DNA of 64,000 nt from Pseudovirgaria hyperparasitica (lineage: Eukaryota; Ascomycota; Dothideomycetes; Acrospermales; Acrospermaceae): positions 829,844-893,843 of the forward strand of contig NW_022985563.1 in NCBI RefSeq assembly GCF_010093815.1, read 5' to 3'. Below are positions 36,398 to 47,897 of the stretch, in pieces. Every line of letters begins with the position of its first letter. Position 1 is the first letter of the stretch. A program made the translations under genes and the position numbers. The notes beneath the pieces were generated by a model. The model was not told the origin of the DNA, did no database searches, and saw nothing but the letters and a program-made list of their open reading frames with translations.

Positions 36398-36904
36398 ATC
36401 CGTCTATAGCTTTTTCAGCGCGACTCTTAGCACGCGTCGCGCGTGTAACACACTACTTTTTCTCTTATTCTTTAAACTTACCTTTTCCCTAATATCTCTA
36501 GAACTAGAACTCTAGAAAGTTTTCTAATTATATATAAATATACCTCTATATAGTTTCTTACTTTCTATATAAGAAAATTAATAAAAAAAGAATAGACTAA
36601 TTAGTTATTCTAAGAAAAGCTCTATAAAGTAGAGAACTATTAAAGTACTAAGGTACGTAGTAGAGAAAATAAGAAATTAGAGATTTTCTCTATTATCTAT
36701 CTCTTTAAGACTCTTTAGTCTTTAAAAGAACATAAAAAGTATTCTTTAGATATAACTAAAAGTATATATAATCTTTTAATATCTTCTAGAGGCTTAATAT
36801 TAGGGTTATTAAAGGAAATAGCGGTTTTTAAGAATAAGAGAAAAAGTGGTGTGTTACGCGCGCGACGCGTGCCAAGAGTCGCGCTGAAAAAGCTACAGAC
36901 GGAT
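36398..36904. mobile_element. MITE-like element, copy 2, with long GC-rich inverted ends
   Basis: 507 bp. The left end (from ATCCGTCTATAGCTTTTTC) and the right end (reading back from 36904, ATCCGTCTGTAGCTTTTTC) match for more than 50 bases with only four differences, all transitions. The ends contain CpG-rich GCGCGACTCTTGGCACGCG and GTCGCGCG. The interior is AT-rich and resembles that of 13988-14447. Too short for a transposase; it was presumably moved by a DNA transposase encoded elsewhere. A target duplication was not clear. It is the last repeat before the gene block. Confidence 0.8.
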
Positions 36905-37384
36905 GCCAACTAATTCTTGCCTCATAGATTCCTGCAGCCGCTGAGCACAGTGGGATACATGGGTGATGCCCGTCAGTCCCGCCCGAATGAACGATCGCAC
37001 TCTTTACCAAACGTAACGTACCGAGGAAAGGAAACCTGCAATCTTCGCAGGCGCATTCTGTAGGGTGTGGTGAGTGGCATTGGTATCGTTGTTGACGCGA
37101 TGAGACAGACACCGTTTTGCGTGTGTCCTGCTTTCGACGGATAGTGTGCTTACAGACTACCGCATCCATAGGCACCTCACTTGTATGAGGGTTCATCTCA
37201 CTAAAACGACAATGATGCGCAGACTGTGTAATGAAAGAGTGCGGTAGCACACGAGCCTGTGCGTATATGTTTACACGTGAGGTAGTGCAATCACCGGGAT
37301 TCTGGCTTATATGGCTAATTACCCCAGACATACAGATCCTGGAGCTGTGTATTTCTAGGTATGCGATCTCATACTTCCACCTAA
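36905..37384. other. Intergenic region downstream of the S33 hydrolase
   Basis: 480 bp that must contain the 3' untranslated region of the gene to its right (minus strand). Open frames here on the minus strand overlap the end of that gene and show no domain. Nothing else seen. Confidence 0.5.
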
Positions 37385-39732
37385 TTACAACCCAAGGATA
37401 GGAAGTCGGTTCCTCCCGTATCCAAAGTCTCCCCTCGTGTTCGCAAACTCCTGGAGTTGCTTCCACGAGTTCATCGTCTTGTGCATCTCCCACATTTCCC
37501 TGTCGGTCGTTGCGTTTCTGGTACCCTCTTGACCGTACATGGGTTCGTATGGTTTCCACGGTGTCTCATCGGCTTCACACGTCTCCCAGTCATGGCTTAT
37601 GAATTCTCCTGGTGCGCTGGGAACTTTACCCCGGCTCAAGTAATCGCGGATCTTGGTCGTCATGCATCTGCTAACTGCGGCGAGAGTGCAATGGCCCTCA
37701 GTCTTCAGCTCGACGAGACCGGCGTCAACAAATTTCCGGGCCATCAGGTTACCCGCGACGAGAGGAGTCACGGGATCAAAAGTGTTGGACAGGAATAGTA
37801 ATGGGAAGCGTGTTTTGATAGGCTTGGGTTTCTTTGTGGGATGATCGTCCCAGCGCATAGGGGGATCCTTGCTGGGTATGCTCCATCCAGAGCAGGTATC
37901 CATCAGTGTCATCCAGACATCAGCAAAGTTGGACGTTTCAGCAATCTTTCTGTGGCGCTCCTCAAGAATGGGTATCGTGTCGTTGAGAGGGTATCGCTTG
38001 TCGCCACACATGATGGCCAATTGTGAGTCAACCCCGACAGCGAGGCTAGGTGCGTGCTGAACCGAAGGCGTAGACGGGAACCCTTGTTCTTGGTATACCA
38101 GAAAGATAGTGTTCAGATAGCTTGCAATGTACGGAAAATTATGAATTGGTGCGTAGAGTGCTATAAAAAGCATACTCTTCACCCTCGGGTATTCGATGAG
38201 CGCAGGAACATGGCGCACCGGGTCTACGCCGTGAATTGGACTGTCCTTCAATGATTGGAAGATTATGTCTATGCGGGCACATATATCTGCCTCAGAGTCG
38301 CCCTTGCGATACAAGTCGCACCAGACACCGGCCTCATAGCAGTAGTGACAAAATTGGTTCACGATGTCATCGGTGTTAACAATACTTTCACTCCACGTCG
38401 GGCTAACGTAGTGGTCGGCATCCACTACGCCATCAAGGATGATGCGATGCACCCGATCTGGGAACATAGCGGCGAATGTGGCCCCAAGTAGAGTGCCGTA
38501 GCTGAAGCCCCAATAGACAAGTTTGCCTTCAGGGTCCTCATGAGCAGAGACGATGCATTCCTCGTCCTCGCAGCATCCAGACTTAGACCTGTGACTCGCG
38601 CATTGAGTTTGACGCCAGTCCTTCCAGGCATCGATGATGGAAACCATATCTTGGGCGACATTTGGGGTGGCTATATGACGAAGAAGGCTGTCTTCTCCCT
38701 GGATTGCATCCTTTTCGGCACAAGTTTGACCCAGGGCCCTATTACGGCTATCAATGTCCAGTGTAGAGCGGCTACTGTAGTTGAAGAGTCCGTGGCCGGC
38801 CAATTCGTTGGTATACAGTACGCGCTGCGAATCACCATATGCTCGATCATCGTTCGAGGGAACTTTGCCGTTCGATGGAAAGGCAAAGCAGTCAGCAGTG
38901 GGACGCGAGTAGCCTATGCCACGAGGATCAAAAGAAACTAAGTCGTAGTCGTCTCCAACAATCTGTTGAAGTTGCGGCGCCCTTCCTAGTAGAAATTCTA
39001 CACCGGAACCTCCTGGACCTATTCGCCTGGTTATTAAGTGTTCTAATCGATGTGGCCAAGAAAGCCCCTCACCTCCAGGATTGAATAGCATCGGAGTCCT
39101 GGACCAGTGGACATCACTAGATGACCTGGCTGGATACATTACCAGTGCCAAGTCGACATGAGGGCTGCCAGACTTATTGAGCGGGCGATGATAATCCATG
39201 GGCACACGAAGTTTGGAGCACAAAAATCGTGGACCGAGTTCTTCATGACAAGGATACCACTTGAGGGTTGCACTTGCTTCTATCTGTCTACGAATTAGAT
39301 TTCCATGTGGTGTTTGATATGGTGACTTTGACCTACCTTATCAAAATCAGGATATCTTGGCGACTGTTCAATGGCGTAGTTCATACTACTCCATAACCAG
39401 AGCCCGATAGTCATCAGTCCCAGTAGGACTGCAGCAACTAAGCGAACCGCCCGGTTTCTTTGCGATCGGTCCGTGGTCAGCGCAGCCCCGACATTGTGAA
39501 TGCGGGCCGTCTCCGACAGAAACAGGTTCGTCTTCTCTGAGTCCATCAGTAGTCGGATGTCTTGGTATGATGATTCATTGGTATTTCTCGGAGAGTCATG
39601 CAAAAGAGGTGAGGTGTCAGAAGTGGGCAGCGACTCTTTATTAGATTGGCGGAGGCGGAATGTCGACAGGGGGCAAGTCAAGGTGCCCAGGTGGAGAACT
39701 GTAGTTGGCGCTACGCTGTTGTAGGAAATCAT
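37385..39732 (-). CDS. Membrane-anchored S33 tripeptidyl-aminopeptidase-like alpha/beta hydrolase
   Basis: The protein should be a serine exopeptidase-type alpha/beta hydrolase of family S33 (TAP-like), facing a lumen or the outside. Exon 1 is 39337-39732, intron 39284-39336 (53 bp, GTAGGT to CAG), exon 2 37385-39283; total 764 residues. Residues about 95-117 (VRLVAAVLLGLMTIGLWLW) form one membrane segment after a basic, polar N-terminus, giving a type II anchor. Exon 2 opens with TLKWYPCHEE and CSKLRVPMDYHRP, typical of the family, then FNPGGEG and SFDPRGIGYS. The nucleophile is Ser of GFSYG near residue 392; Asp of FDPVTP near 634 and His of EGHC near 663 complete the triad in the C-terminal TAP-like domain. 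Without splicing, the second exon looks like a gene lacking its anchor. Substrate unknown. Confidence 0.88.
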
Positions 39733-40092
39733 CGACTAATCAGCGCTGGAATTCTCTCGAAGCAGGAGTAGCAAAACAAATATGCATACGAAGCTGCGGA
39801 CAATTGCTTCCCAATAATTGGTAATTTACTCTTGCAAACAAACGAATGCTTTCTTCAATGCTTCACGTGATATTTTCCGGACGACTCATCTATGTACAAA
39901 GGCCATCCGTCCATCTTGTTACTATCTCAGTAATATTTTGGCGAACGTATATTCGTGACAGCCTCCTATGCTGTAGACGCAAAAAGCCTATAACGATGTT
40001 GTGCTTGCAGAAAACAACGCCTTGGGGTATGCCATGAGATTGGCCGACAGGGTAACATAAACCACCAACTCCATGGAAACCCGCCTGTGTGC
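39733..40092. other. Intergenic region between hydrolase and LIS1 genes
   Basis: 360 bp holding the promoter of the hydrolase (minus strand, start at 39732) and the 3' untranslated region of LIS1. No further gene seen. Confidence 0.6.
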
Positions 40093-41587
40093 TCATGATG
40101 CAAATAATCGAACATTTAAGTCGACGCTTCCTGTGGCTATGACGCACCGGATTTGTACTTTACCCACAGCATCTTCTTTCTTTGATGGAGTTCCATTGGC
40201 TCCATTCGTGTCGCCATTAGTAGTTGCTGCACTATCTTTAGAGAGGCTTGGAGCCCACCGCATGCAACTGATAAAATGGCCGTGGGCATCTGCGACTATC
40301 TTAACACACTTCCCTTCTTGGTCTAGATCCCAACATCGGATCGTTTTGTCGTCGCTGGCAGACAGTAGATATTTGCCACCAGGATGCCAAACAAGTGCTC
40401 GTACCCAGTTATCATGGCCCACTAAAGTTTTAATTAGCGTTCCGCGTCCATCCCATATTTTGACGGTTTTGTCTCTTGAGCCCGTCGCAAGGAATTCAGC
40501 AGATGATGAGCTGGCCGGTGCTTTCTTTAAGCCAGCAAGAGATGCTAGATGTTTATATGATGCTGGTGGGGCCAGAGCTACGCACTCGATAGTGTGCTCG
40601 TGGCCGAGAAACGTGACTTTGGCCTCTCCCGATTGTGCGTCCCATAGTCTTGCTGTCTGATCTACTCCTGCAGAAAGCAGCCAGCGACCATCGAATGACG
40701 GGCAAACACTTCGGACCCAGTCAGAGTGACCTCGAATCGTCTTGACGCAGTATCCCGTTGTAACATCCCATATCCTCAGTGTGTGATCGCGTGAAGCCGA
40801 GACCAGAAGATTCCCAGAAGATGGTGCACCTGCTGCTCCAGAGGGGACAAAACGTATGCTGGACACGGAGTGGTCATGGCCAGGAAGAGTCCGTATATTC
40901 TTGTATTCGTCTGACGGATCCCATAGCTTGATCGTCAGATCTGAAGAACATGATGCCAATAGCGTACCTCCTCTTGGGCCTCCAAAGTCGACGTCTAGGA
41001 CACCTTTCGTATGTCCTTTAACAGTCCGTTCCAATTCTCCAAGTTCCCAATCCCAAATCTTGATTGTTGTATCCTCAGACCCGGACGCAAGAGACGAGAA
41101 TACGGGATGAAAAGCGACACAGGAGACTGGCGAACGATGCGATTGTAGGGTGTGTTGCGCGGGTGATCGCGGCAACCAGGCAGAAGGGTCTTGATTTCGG
41201 CGCATGAGTGACGTTGGTGTTGCAGAGTCTAATTCTTTCTGTAGTGTGGCACTGCGCGATTCCAGATCCATAATCTGTTCGACTCGGGTAATTAGATATC
41301 TTTATAGCCGCGCTACGTGGATTTTGCAAACCTTCTTCTGGAGCCTCACAACGCTCGTCCATTTCTTCTCCAACAAGCCCTCATACTTTTTACTCGTGAC
41401 ATCGTCGAATGTATCTCCAATCTCTATCTCTTCTCGTAGCGTCGCTGCCGTCTTGTTGAGTCCAGTAGCCGAAAGATATGCGATCATTGCCTTGTGCCTA
41501 AATGTGGTTAGTAAGTATTGTTACTAGGAGAATCACAACCAAAACATACAGCTCTTCGGCTTGCCGCGACGTTAGTAGCTGGGACAT
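40093..41587 (-). CDS. nudF: LIS1/NudF/Pac1, dynein regulator
   Basis: LIS1 binds the motor domain of cytoplasmic dynein and, with NudE and dynactin, supports nuclear migration and minus-end transport in hyphae. Three exons: 41550-41587, 41332-41497 and 40093-41274; introns of 52 and 57 bp with GT-AG ends (GTATGT and GTTTGC donors). The product is 461 residues, the usual length for fungal LIS1. Residues 1-40 ([20 protein letters not shown] and on) are the LisH dimerisation motif. A short coiled coil follows at about 60-90 (VVRLQKK, then [11 protein letters not shown]). Seven WD40 repeats fill residues 110-460, with repeat signatures such as [40 protein letters not shown] and TIRCWDLD. An insertion with NGDTNGANG lies in the last repeat. 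Upstream it shares a divergent 822-bp region with the XMAP215-type gene. Confidence 0.96.
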
Positions 41588-42409
41588 GCTTGGTCCCGCA
41601 ACCTATTGGCATGCCTCGAGAAAAGAAGAGAGACGTGGATGCAGTGACTACTTCAAACGAAGACAGTCGGAGGATGTGTAGTCTGTGGTGTCGTTGACCA
41701 GACCGGAGGCGGTCTATGAGTGGGGTGGACAACCGCTTCGCGACGACGCGAAACGGTCGGATATATCTGCACCTGCCTGCACAAACGCGACAGACAACAA
41801 TGCCAGCTCGTCAGTGAACTAGTGAATGTCGTATGTGACAGAAGAGCTATGGGCAGAACATGTATGTGGAAGGGCGAAATTGGGCAGTACAAGAGAAGGG
41901 AGCAGATGACGTTAACCGTTGAATGGATACCCCCTCCCCCCTGCGCTGGTTGGGTGCGATTTTGTTAGTTGGGTTGGCCGCGAAACCAGGGTCAAGCGAC
42001 TTTTGTCAACACCACGCTTAAGCCTCTTTGCTACTCCACCAAACAACCCAACGACACTCCGTATTTCTATACTCATACCCAACTTATCCCTAAGAGTGCG
42101 CCTCTGGTGCTATTGAACCTTCGCTCGCGATTCCGGTAATAAGAGTACTGAGCGAAGGATCCAGGCCGTTGCTCATTCGTACAGTACGTCGAACCCCAAG
42201 CCGTTACTTCCTCGCGCGCAATGCGATCTCGCTATTCAAGCGGATGTGTTGAGGGCAAAGTAACTCGTCCTTGTACCCTGCTTTGCTGTGTCGCAGTCAT
42301 GCACAAGAGTCTTATATTCAGGCCGCTAAGACATTTATCAGGACTCCGGTTAAGCCCACAGAAAACCCCGCCTCGTCCGCCTTTACCCTCACAACAGTTC
42401 GTCGCAACT
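41588..42409. promoter_or_regulatory. Shared divergent promoter region of LIS1 and XMAP215-type genes
   Basis: 822 bp between the start codons of two oppositely oriented microtubule-linked genes. It includes a C-rich run (CCCCCTCCCCCCTGCG near 41930-41944), a typical fungal promoter feature. A frame beginning at 42221 runs into the XMAP215 start without a stop, but its sequence is unlike the family and is taken as 5' untranslated. Confidence 0.6.
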
Positions 42410-45175
42410 ATGGCGGATGGTGAGGATGATTTCAGTCAACTTCCTCTGTCAGACCAGTTCATACATAAGAACTGGAAAGCTCGAAAAGGTGGATATGAAG
42501 CTGCCACCAAAGCCTTTGATGTGGCCCAGACAGAGAATGATCCACTAGTGAGACAATTTGTGTCTGACTCGGGAATCTGGAAGGGAGTTGTAGCAGATTC
42601 AAATGTTGCGGCACAACAGGAAGGTTTGGCTGCACTGTGCTCATTTCTTCAGATCGCGGGCAAGGACGGCTGCACGAGGTAGGAACAAGGGTTTATAGGA
42701 TCCAGTCGATAGCTGCGTACTGATAATAAGCAGGACAAGGAAAGAGACCATTGCACCCATTGTCGAAAAAGGTCTCACAGGACGACCTGCTGCAAAGCAA
42801 AGAGCACAAGAGGCTATATTACTATATATCGAGCTTGATAAGGCAGATCCCATTATTGAAGAGCTCCTCGCCCTGCTTTCGCATAAGCAACCAAAGGTCA
42901 TCGCTGCAACTCTAGGCGCTCTCACTGCTGCTTATCACGCTTATGGGTGTAAAACTATCGATCCTAAGCAGACCCTGAAAGTGCTTCCAAAGGTGTACGG
43001 ACATGCGGACAAAAATGTACGAGCGGCCGCACAAGAGCTCACTGTCGAATTTTACAGGTGGCTCAAGGACTCAATGAAGCCATTATTCTGGAATGATCTC
43101 AAGCCCGTGCAGCAGCAGGACCTCGATAAATTGTTCGAGAAAGTAAAAGATGAGCCAACTCCGAGACAAGAACGACTGCTCCGGACTCAACAAGCTGCTC
43201 CCCCGCCAGCAGCTGCAGTCGCAGGTCCAGGTGGCGGTGACGAGGGCTATGAGGACGAACTACCTGAAGAGGCCGAGGACCTCGAGCTAGCAGTAGATGT
43301 GATGCCAAAGGTACCTAAGGACTTCGAGGAGAGACTAGGCTCGTCCAAGTGGAAAGATAGGAAAGAAGCCCTCGACGAACTTCACACTGCAATCAACGTA
43401 CAAAAAATGGAAGAAGGTCCTTTTGACAATATCATGCGGGGGCTCGCCAAATCGATGAAGGATGCCAATATTGCGGTCGTTACAGTGGCAGCTAATTGTA
43501 TTGAACTCTTCGGCCGGGGACTGAGACGTAGCTTCGCGAAGTACCGATCCACTGTTATGGGTCCCATGATGGAAAGACTCAAAGAGAAGAAACAAGCTGT
43601 GGCTGATGCCATCGGCTCGGCTTTGGACGCCGTGTTTGCATCGACAAGTTTTAATGACTGCCTAGAAGAGATTTTAGAGTTCCTCAAACATAAGAATCCC
43701 CAGGTAAAGTTGGAGTCGACAAAATTCCTCATTCGGTGTTTGAAGAGCACGAAAGCCGCGCCGGAACTCGCTCAAGTCAAGTCCATTGCAGATGCTTCAA
43801 CCAAGCTTCTCACCGAGAGTCAGGAGGTTCAGCGAAATGCCGGCGCAGAAGTGCTTGGTACTCTTTGGAAAATCATGGGTGACCGCATCATGAACGCACA
43901 TCTCGAGGGACTTGATGAGATCCGGAAGACCAAGATAAAGGAGTATCACGACGCCGCTGAAGTTAAGGCTAAGTACAAGCCAAAAGCTGCAGTGCCTCCA
44001 AAGCCGGCACCTGCTGCAGCTGGCAAGAGGCCGGTTGGCAAAAAACCTATGGCGAAAAAGCCAACGCCCGCTGCAGCACCTCCAGCTGAAGATACAGCGC
44101 CTCTAGCACCGAAACCGACCAGCCGCCCTGGGGTGTCAAAACTAGGTCCACCCAAGTCAGGTCTCACAGCGCCGTCAGGTTTAAGGGCACCTGGACTTGC
44201 AAAGAAGGCACCTGGCCTACCTCTGCCAGGCACTTCGACAGCTTCACCTAAACGGCAGGGCTTTATTGGCGCCCCCGCGACTCGCGAGCTTAGCCCGGAG
44301 GAGGAGGATTATGCACCCCCAGCGGCACCTAAATTTGGTCTCGGTCGAGGTCTGGCAGGGAGACCGCTTGGTAAGCCAGCAGTATCCGAGGCTCCACCAC
44401 CTCCTGTGGTCTCGGGACTCGCAGCTGCTGACCGAGCCGAACTTGATGAACTCCGAATGGAGGTTGAACGCCTACGGAAACAGACGGAAGACCTAAGATC
44501 GGATCGTACCAGACTGTCGTCACAAATACACGAGCTTCAAAATCAAAACGCTCAGCTCATTGAGGATCATACACGCGATGTGCTAAGCATCAAAGCCAAG
44601 GAAACACAGCTGGTACGTGCAAGGTCTGATGCTGACGCTGCCGAGCAGCTCGTGGCCACTCAGCAGCGGGAAGTAGACCGCTTGAAACGCGAGCTCAGCC
44701 GACAGATCCGCGCAACCTCTCCTGCCCCATACGATGCAAGTGAGCAGATTCTGTCTGACACTGGTATGAATGGATCTGTTGGTGGTCGTTTTGGTGACAG
44801 TGGTTATGAAGGTGCCGCTGTAGGTCGGTACCGTGCCAGCAGGACTTACGGAGGAGCAGGCGCTGCCAGTCCTGGAGGGGAAGGTAAGGAGAACTTTAGT
44901 GATGGAAGATCTTCGAAGCTGAGTCCGCTACGCGGTTCAGGTTCAGGATTTAGAGCATCTGCCTCCATTTCGTCTAGCTCTGGTGGTAGAGCATCTCCTG
45001 CAGACATGGGCGCCAGCACAAACGGCGCAGAGAGCTGGAAGAGGGCTGCAGAAGTCACTCAGAACCTCAAGGAGAGAATAGCATTGATGAAGGTCAGTTA
45101 CAACGGTTTACACGATCGACATACCAGTTAACGGGATTTCAGGCAAAGCAAGCTGCTCGGAATCAAGGGCAGTAG
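42410..45175 (+). CDS. STU2: XMAP215/Dis1/Stu2-family microtubule polymerase
   Basis: Proteins of this family bind tubulin dimers through TOG domains and speed growth of microtubule plus ends, at spindle poles, kinetochores and in interphase arrays. Exons are 42410-42678, 42734-45092 and 45143-45175, with introns of 55 and 50 bp; product 886 residues. The start ATG at 42410 (MADGEDDFSQLPLSDQFIHK) gives the family N-terminus. TOG1 covers about residues 15-240 (NWKARKGGYEAA is its first helix), TOG2 about 285-510 (SSKWKDRKEALDEL). Next come a Pro/Ala/Lys-rich linker (about 515-645), a coiled coil (about 655-748, RAELDELRMEVERLRKQTED) that would dimerise the protein, and a Ser/Gly-rich tail. The tiny last exon ends AKQAARNQGQ. 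Two TOG domains plus coiled coil is the yeast and filamentous fungal layout (Stu2, Alp14, AlpA). Confidence 0.95.
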
Positions 45176-45717
45176 TTCAAGAGGTCTTGCGTTTATGATG
45201 GCATTTGCGCTGGCGTTAGGGTCGACGAATGATGTATGGATGGTGATGAAGAGCGTCGGACAAACTGTATGACAGGGAAATGCTTTTTGTTTGTTCCGTT
45301 TCCGAATGACTGACATCTGGTGTCGTCTTGTAGCATTCAGATGGTGCCGAACCTGGTAGAGCGCTGGAGTAGCATTATACCAATACTTTTTTCTGGGGCG
45401 TTGGTCTTAGGATTTAGGACCGTCCACAGAGCTTATTTTGAATTTGTTAACCTTTTTCGAGTTGGTGACAATTCATTGCCTCATTGCCTTAGCTGTGGAA
45501 CTCTAGGCTTGATAGTAGTGACTTACCTACCCCCGGGCAGTCGGTCCACCACCGACGTCATCAATGCGCGTCACAATATTCGAGGTGGAATCCCAACTCC
45601 AAACCGCTTCATGGCTCCGTCACTCCTTATCCGCCACGGTCTACAATGCGACCCATTGTCTCCTAATGATGGACCAAATCTAGCAGCTCCGTCTACTGAG
45701 ATCTCCTTTCAACCACA
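45176..45717. other. Intergenic region upstream of MCU
   Basis: 542 bp: terminator side of the XMAP215-type gene and promoter of MCU. A 133-codon frame at 45320-45721 has no domain and overlaps the MCU start; it is not called. Confidence 0.6.
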
Positions 45718-47306
45718 ATGATATCTTGTACACGAGCCGTTCCACGAACGCTCCTGTGTTTCAGAACTGGACTGCACTCAGGCCATACACATATTAAAAG
45801 CAGAACTGCTACCTGCGGTCCGCGACGCACCCCAGCGAGAACGTTCGCATCTTCGCAAATCGTTCTCATCTCTGAGCCTCACGACTCGTCTTATTCGCAA
45901 CCAGCTGCCAATCTCAGCCAAAACGTCACGGATGAAGAGAAAAACCACTACCATGAAGCTGTTGTCGCGAGTAAGGAGAAGCAGATACGGACACCATGGC
46001 ACCGAGAAGGATCGGATAAAGCCCCCGTAGCACGTCAAAGGAGTGCTGGAGCTATGACGAAAGGCATGATTTCGTGGGCGAATTCCTCTTCCCCCGCCAT
46101 CTGCCATTTCTGCTTGAAAGCTAACAGTCTACGATAGGGAAACTTTTAACCACGCCATCGCGAATGCTAAAGTTGATTCTTCCCCTAACGACGAAGGACG
46201 TAAACACAGATCGCAAAGATGTCGAGCCTCTTGCACTCTTGGTTCATCCCCAACAACCTCTCTCTTATCTAGAACGCCTTATACAGTCTGAACTTCCAAT
46301 TCTTGAAATCGATAACAAAGAGAAAATTCCAGCTGTCTACTTCCGAGCTGAAGACTCTACCGACAGTGCCATCGAACACAAAAAAAAGATTAACAGAGAA
46401 GCCACGCAACAAGAACCCGAAGAAGAGCGCACCGACGAACAAGACGATGACGCCCAACATCTCGAAAAAGCCGATGAGATCAAGATTGATGGCAAGACAG
46501 AACGCACCGGGAAGATCAACAAGAAAGACTCCACGATTGCCAATAAACTTCGAGGTGGTCCCGGCGAGGGTGGGGTTGAATCTTACTCCGGCCTCGGCCA
46601 CGAAAACTCATCCTCGCACGAGCGCAAGTTTGTGCGCTGGTCCTCGAGCACCGAGATTGGCGACTTTATTCGAGATGCTGCGCGCGGCAAAGAGTTCGCC
46701 GTCGAGATAGAGGGAGCGCCAGCAGATATTCGCGTCGGCGTACCAAGTTTCGGTGATCGCACTTACTATTTGCGTATGCGCTTGCGGAAGACTGCGAAGA
46801 AATTAAGCACTCTGGCGGATTTGAAAAATGAGTGTGATCATATCGCGCATCGCCATGCGCAACGTGTCGCGTTCAGCGGGTTCTTCGGGCTATGTGGATG
46901 GTGGGGTGTAGTTTCGTGGTTGACGTTTGCGACGGAACTGGGATGGGATACGATGGAGCCCGTAACATATCTCGTGGGTCTTTCGACGCTGATTGGGGGT
47001 TACGTGTGGTTCTTGTATCACAACCGCGAGGTGTCCTATCGATCGGCGATGAACATCACCATCTCACGGCGGCAGCAAAAGTTGTACTCGTCAAAAGGGT
47101 TTGATGTGGACAAATGGCAGCACCTGATCGAGGAGGGTAATGCCCTGAGGAAGGAAATCAAGGCGGTTGCGGATGAATACGATGTCGAGTGGGACGAACA
47201 GAGGGACGAAAAAGACGAGAAAGTCATGAAAGCTCTTCGAGAGGAGCGGGAGAAGAAAAAAGAGAGGAAAAAGGACAAAGAGGAGGAAGAGAAAGATGAT
47301 GAGTGA
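45718..47306 (+). CDS. MCU: Mitochondrial calcium uniporter, MCU
   Basis: This is the pore subunit of the inner-membrane Ca2+ channel, which lets Ca2+ into the matrix along the membrane potential. Exons 45718-46063 and 46138-47306 give 504 residues. The intron (74 bp) begins GC, not GT (AAAG then GCATGA), and ends GATAG; only this junction keeps the family sequence [19 protein letters not shown] in frame. The N-terminus ([18 protein letters not shown], Arg/Ser/Thr-rich, no acidic residues early) is a mitochondrial presequence. A charged, low-complexity stretch lies near residues 190-250. Two membrane helices at about 361-383 ([20 protein letters not shown]) and 390-410 ([18 protein letters not shown]) flank WDTMEP, the selectivity-filter motif (WD-x-M-EP), with Asp and Glu intact. 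The C-terminal coiled coil is rich in Lys and Glu. No EF-hand partner gene is nearby. Confidence 0.95.
46064..46137 (+). other. GC-AG intron of MCU
   Basis: 74 bp. The donor is AAAG/GCATGA, with strong matches to the U1 site apart from C at +2; GCTAACA near its 3' end is a good branch-point sequence; the acceptor is GATAG. No GT donor nearby restores the frame. Confidence 0.75.
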
Positions 47307-47897
47307 GGAGCATATGTGAAGGCTAAACCTATTGCAACAACATCTTGAAGGCATGCCTATCAACGGGGATTCACAGCGAGGCGTCTGAGGTCTGCATAGA
47401 GAAGTAAAACGAGTCAGAGCTTATTTAATAGTGCAATCAACAGGGAGAGAACATGATCATCGCTGCTATGTTACTATTGTGCAGATCTCGCGTGTCTTGG
47501 CGATCAGAAGATACAAGTACTGTTTCAGAGTTCAGGGAAGGTAGCATGTCCTGTCCCCCATATGCTGTCTTTTGTTGTGTTATAAAGTGTCATCTGTCCT
47601 AGTCTGATCTAGGATATGTATATTGAAACCCGAATAGCAAGCCCAACAGCTTCCACACAAACCTCTACAGCCTTCACGCTTGTTCATCATGCCTTCCAGA
47701 TTCATAAGTCAGTGAGAGGATTTTTAAAGGTGAGGAGAAGATTGAACACAGGCCACCGTATTCGTAATAGCCAATCGGAACCAGAGCCCTGATAGTTCTA
47801 TTCATGGACTAATGCATCTGTCATTTCCTTAGAACCTGAGTCGGCTTAGCACTTTTCAATTTCACGCATGTACTCACACACCTCTATTAGATAGCTA
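47307..47897. other. Intergenic region downstream of MCU
   Basis: About 590 bp with the MCU 3' untranslated region. No open frame of note. The sequence becomes AT-rich toward the repeat at 47898. Confidence 0.5.

Noticed and set aside
36828-37559. 243-codon minus-strand frame overlapping the second MITE-like element and the hydrolase 3' end
   Set aside because: It overlaps the hydrolase coding region in another frame and runs through a transposon end; no domain is visible.
37385-39223. Hydrolase starting at 39223 as a 612-residue soluble protein
   Set aside because: That start is a TTG codon inside an exon; splicing to 39337-39732 restores family sequence (TLKWYPCHEE) and a membrane anchor.
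42221-42409. In-frame upstream extension of the XMAP215-type protein
   Set aside because: The extra 63 residues do not resemble the family N-terminus, whereas MADGEDDFSQLPLSDQFIHK does; treated as 5' untranslated.
45320-45721. 133-codon plus-strand frame before MCU
   Set aside because: No domain, overlaps the MCU start codon, and lies where promoter sequence is expected.
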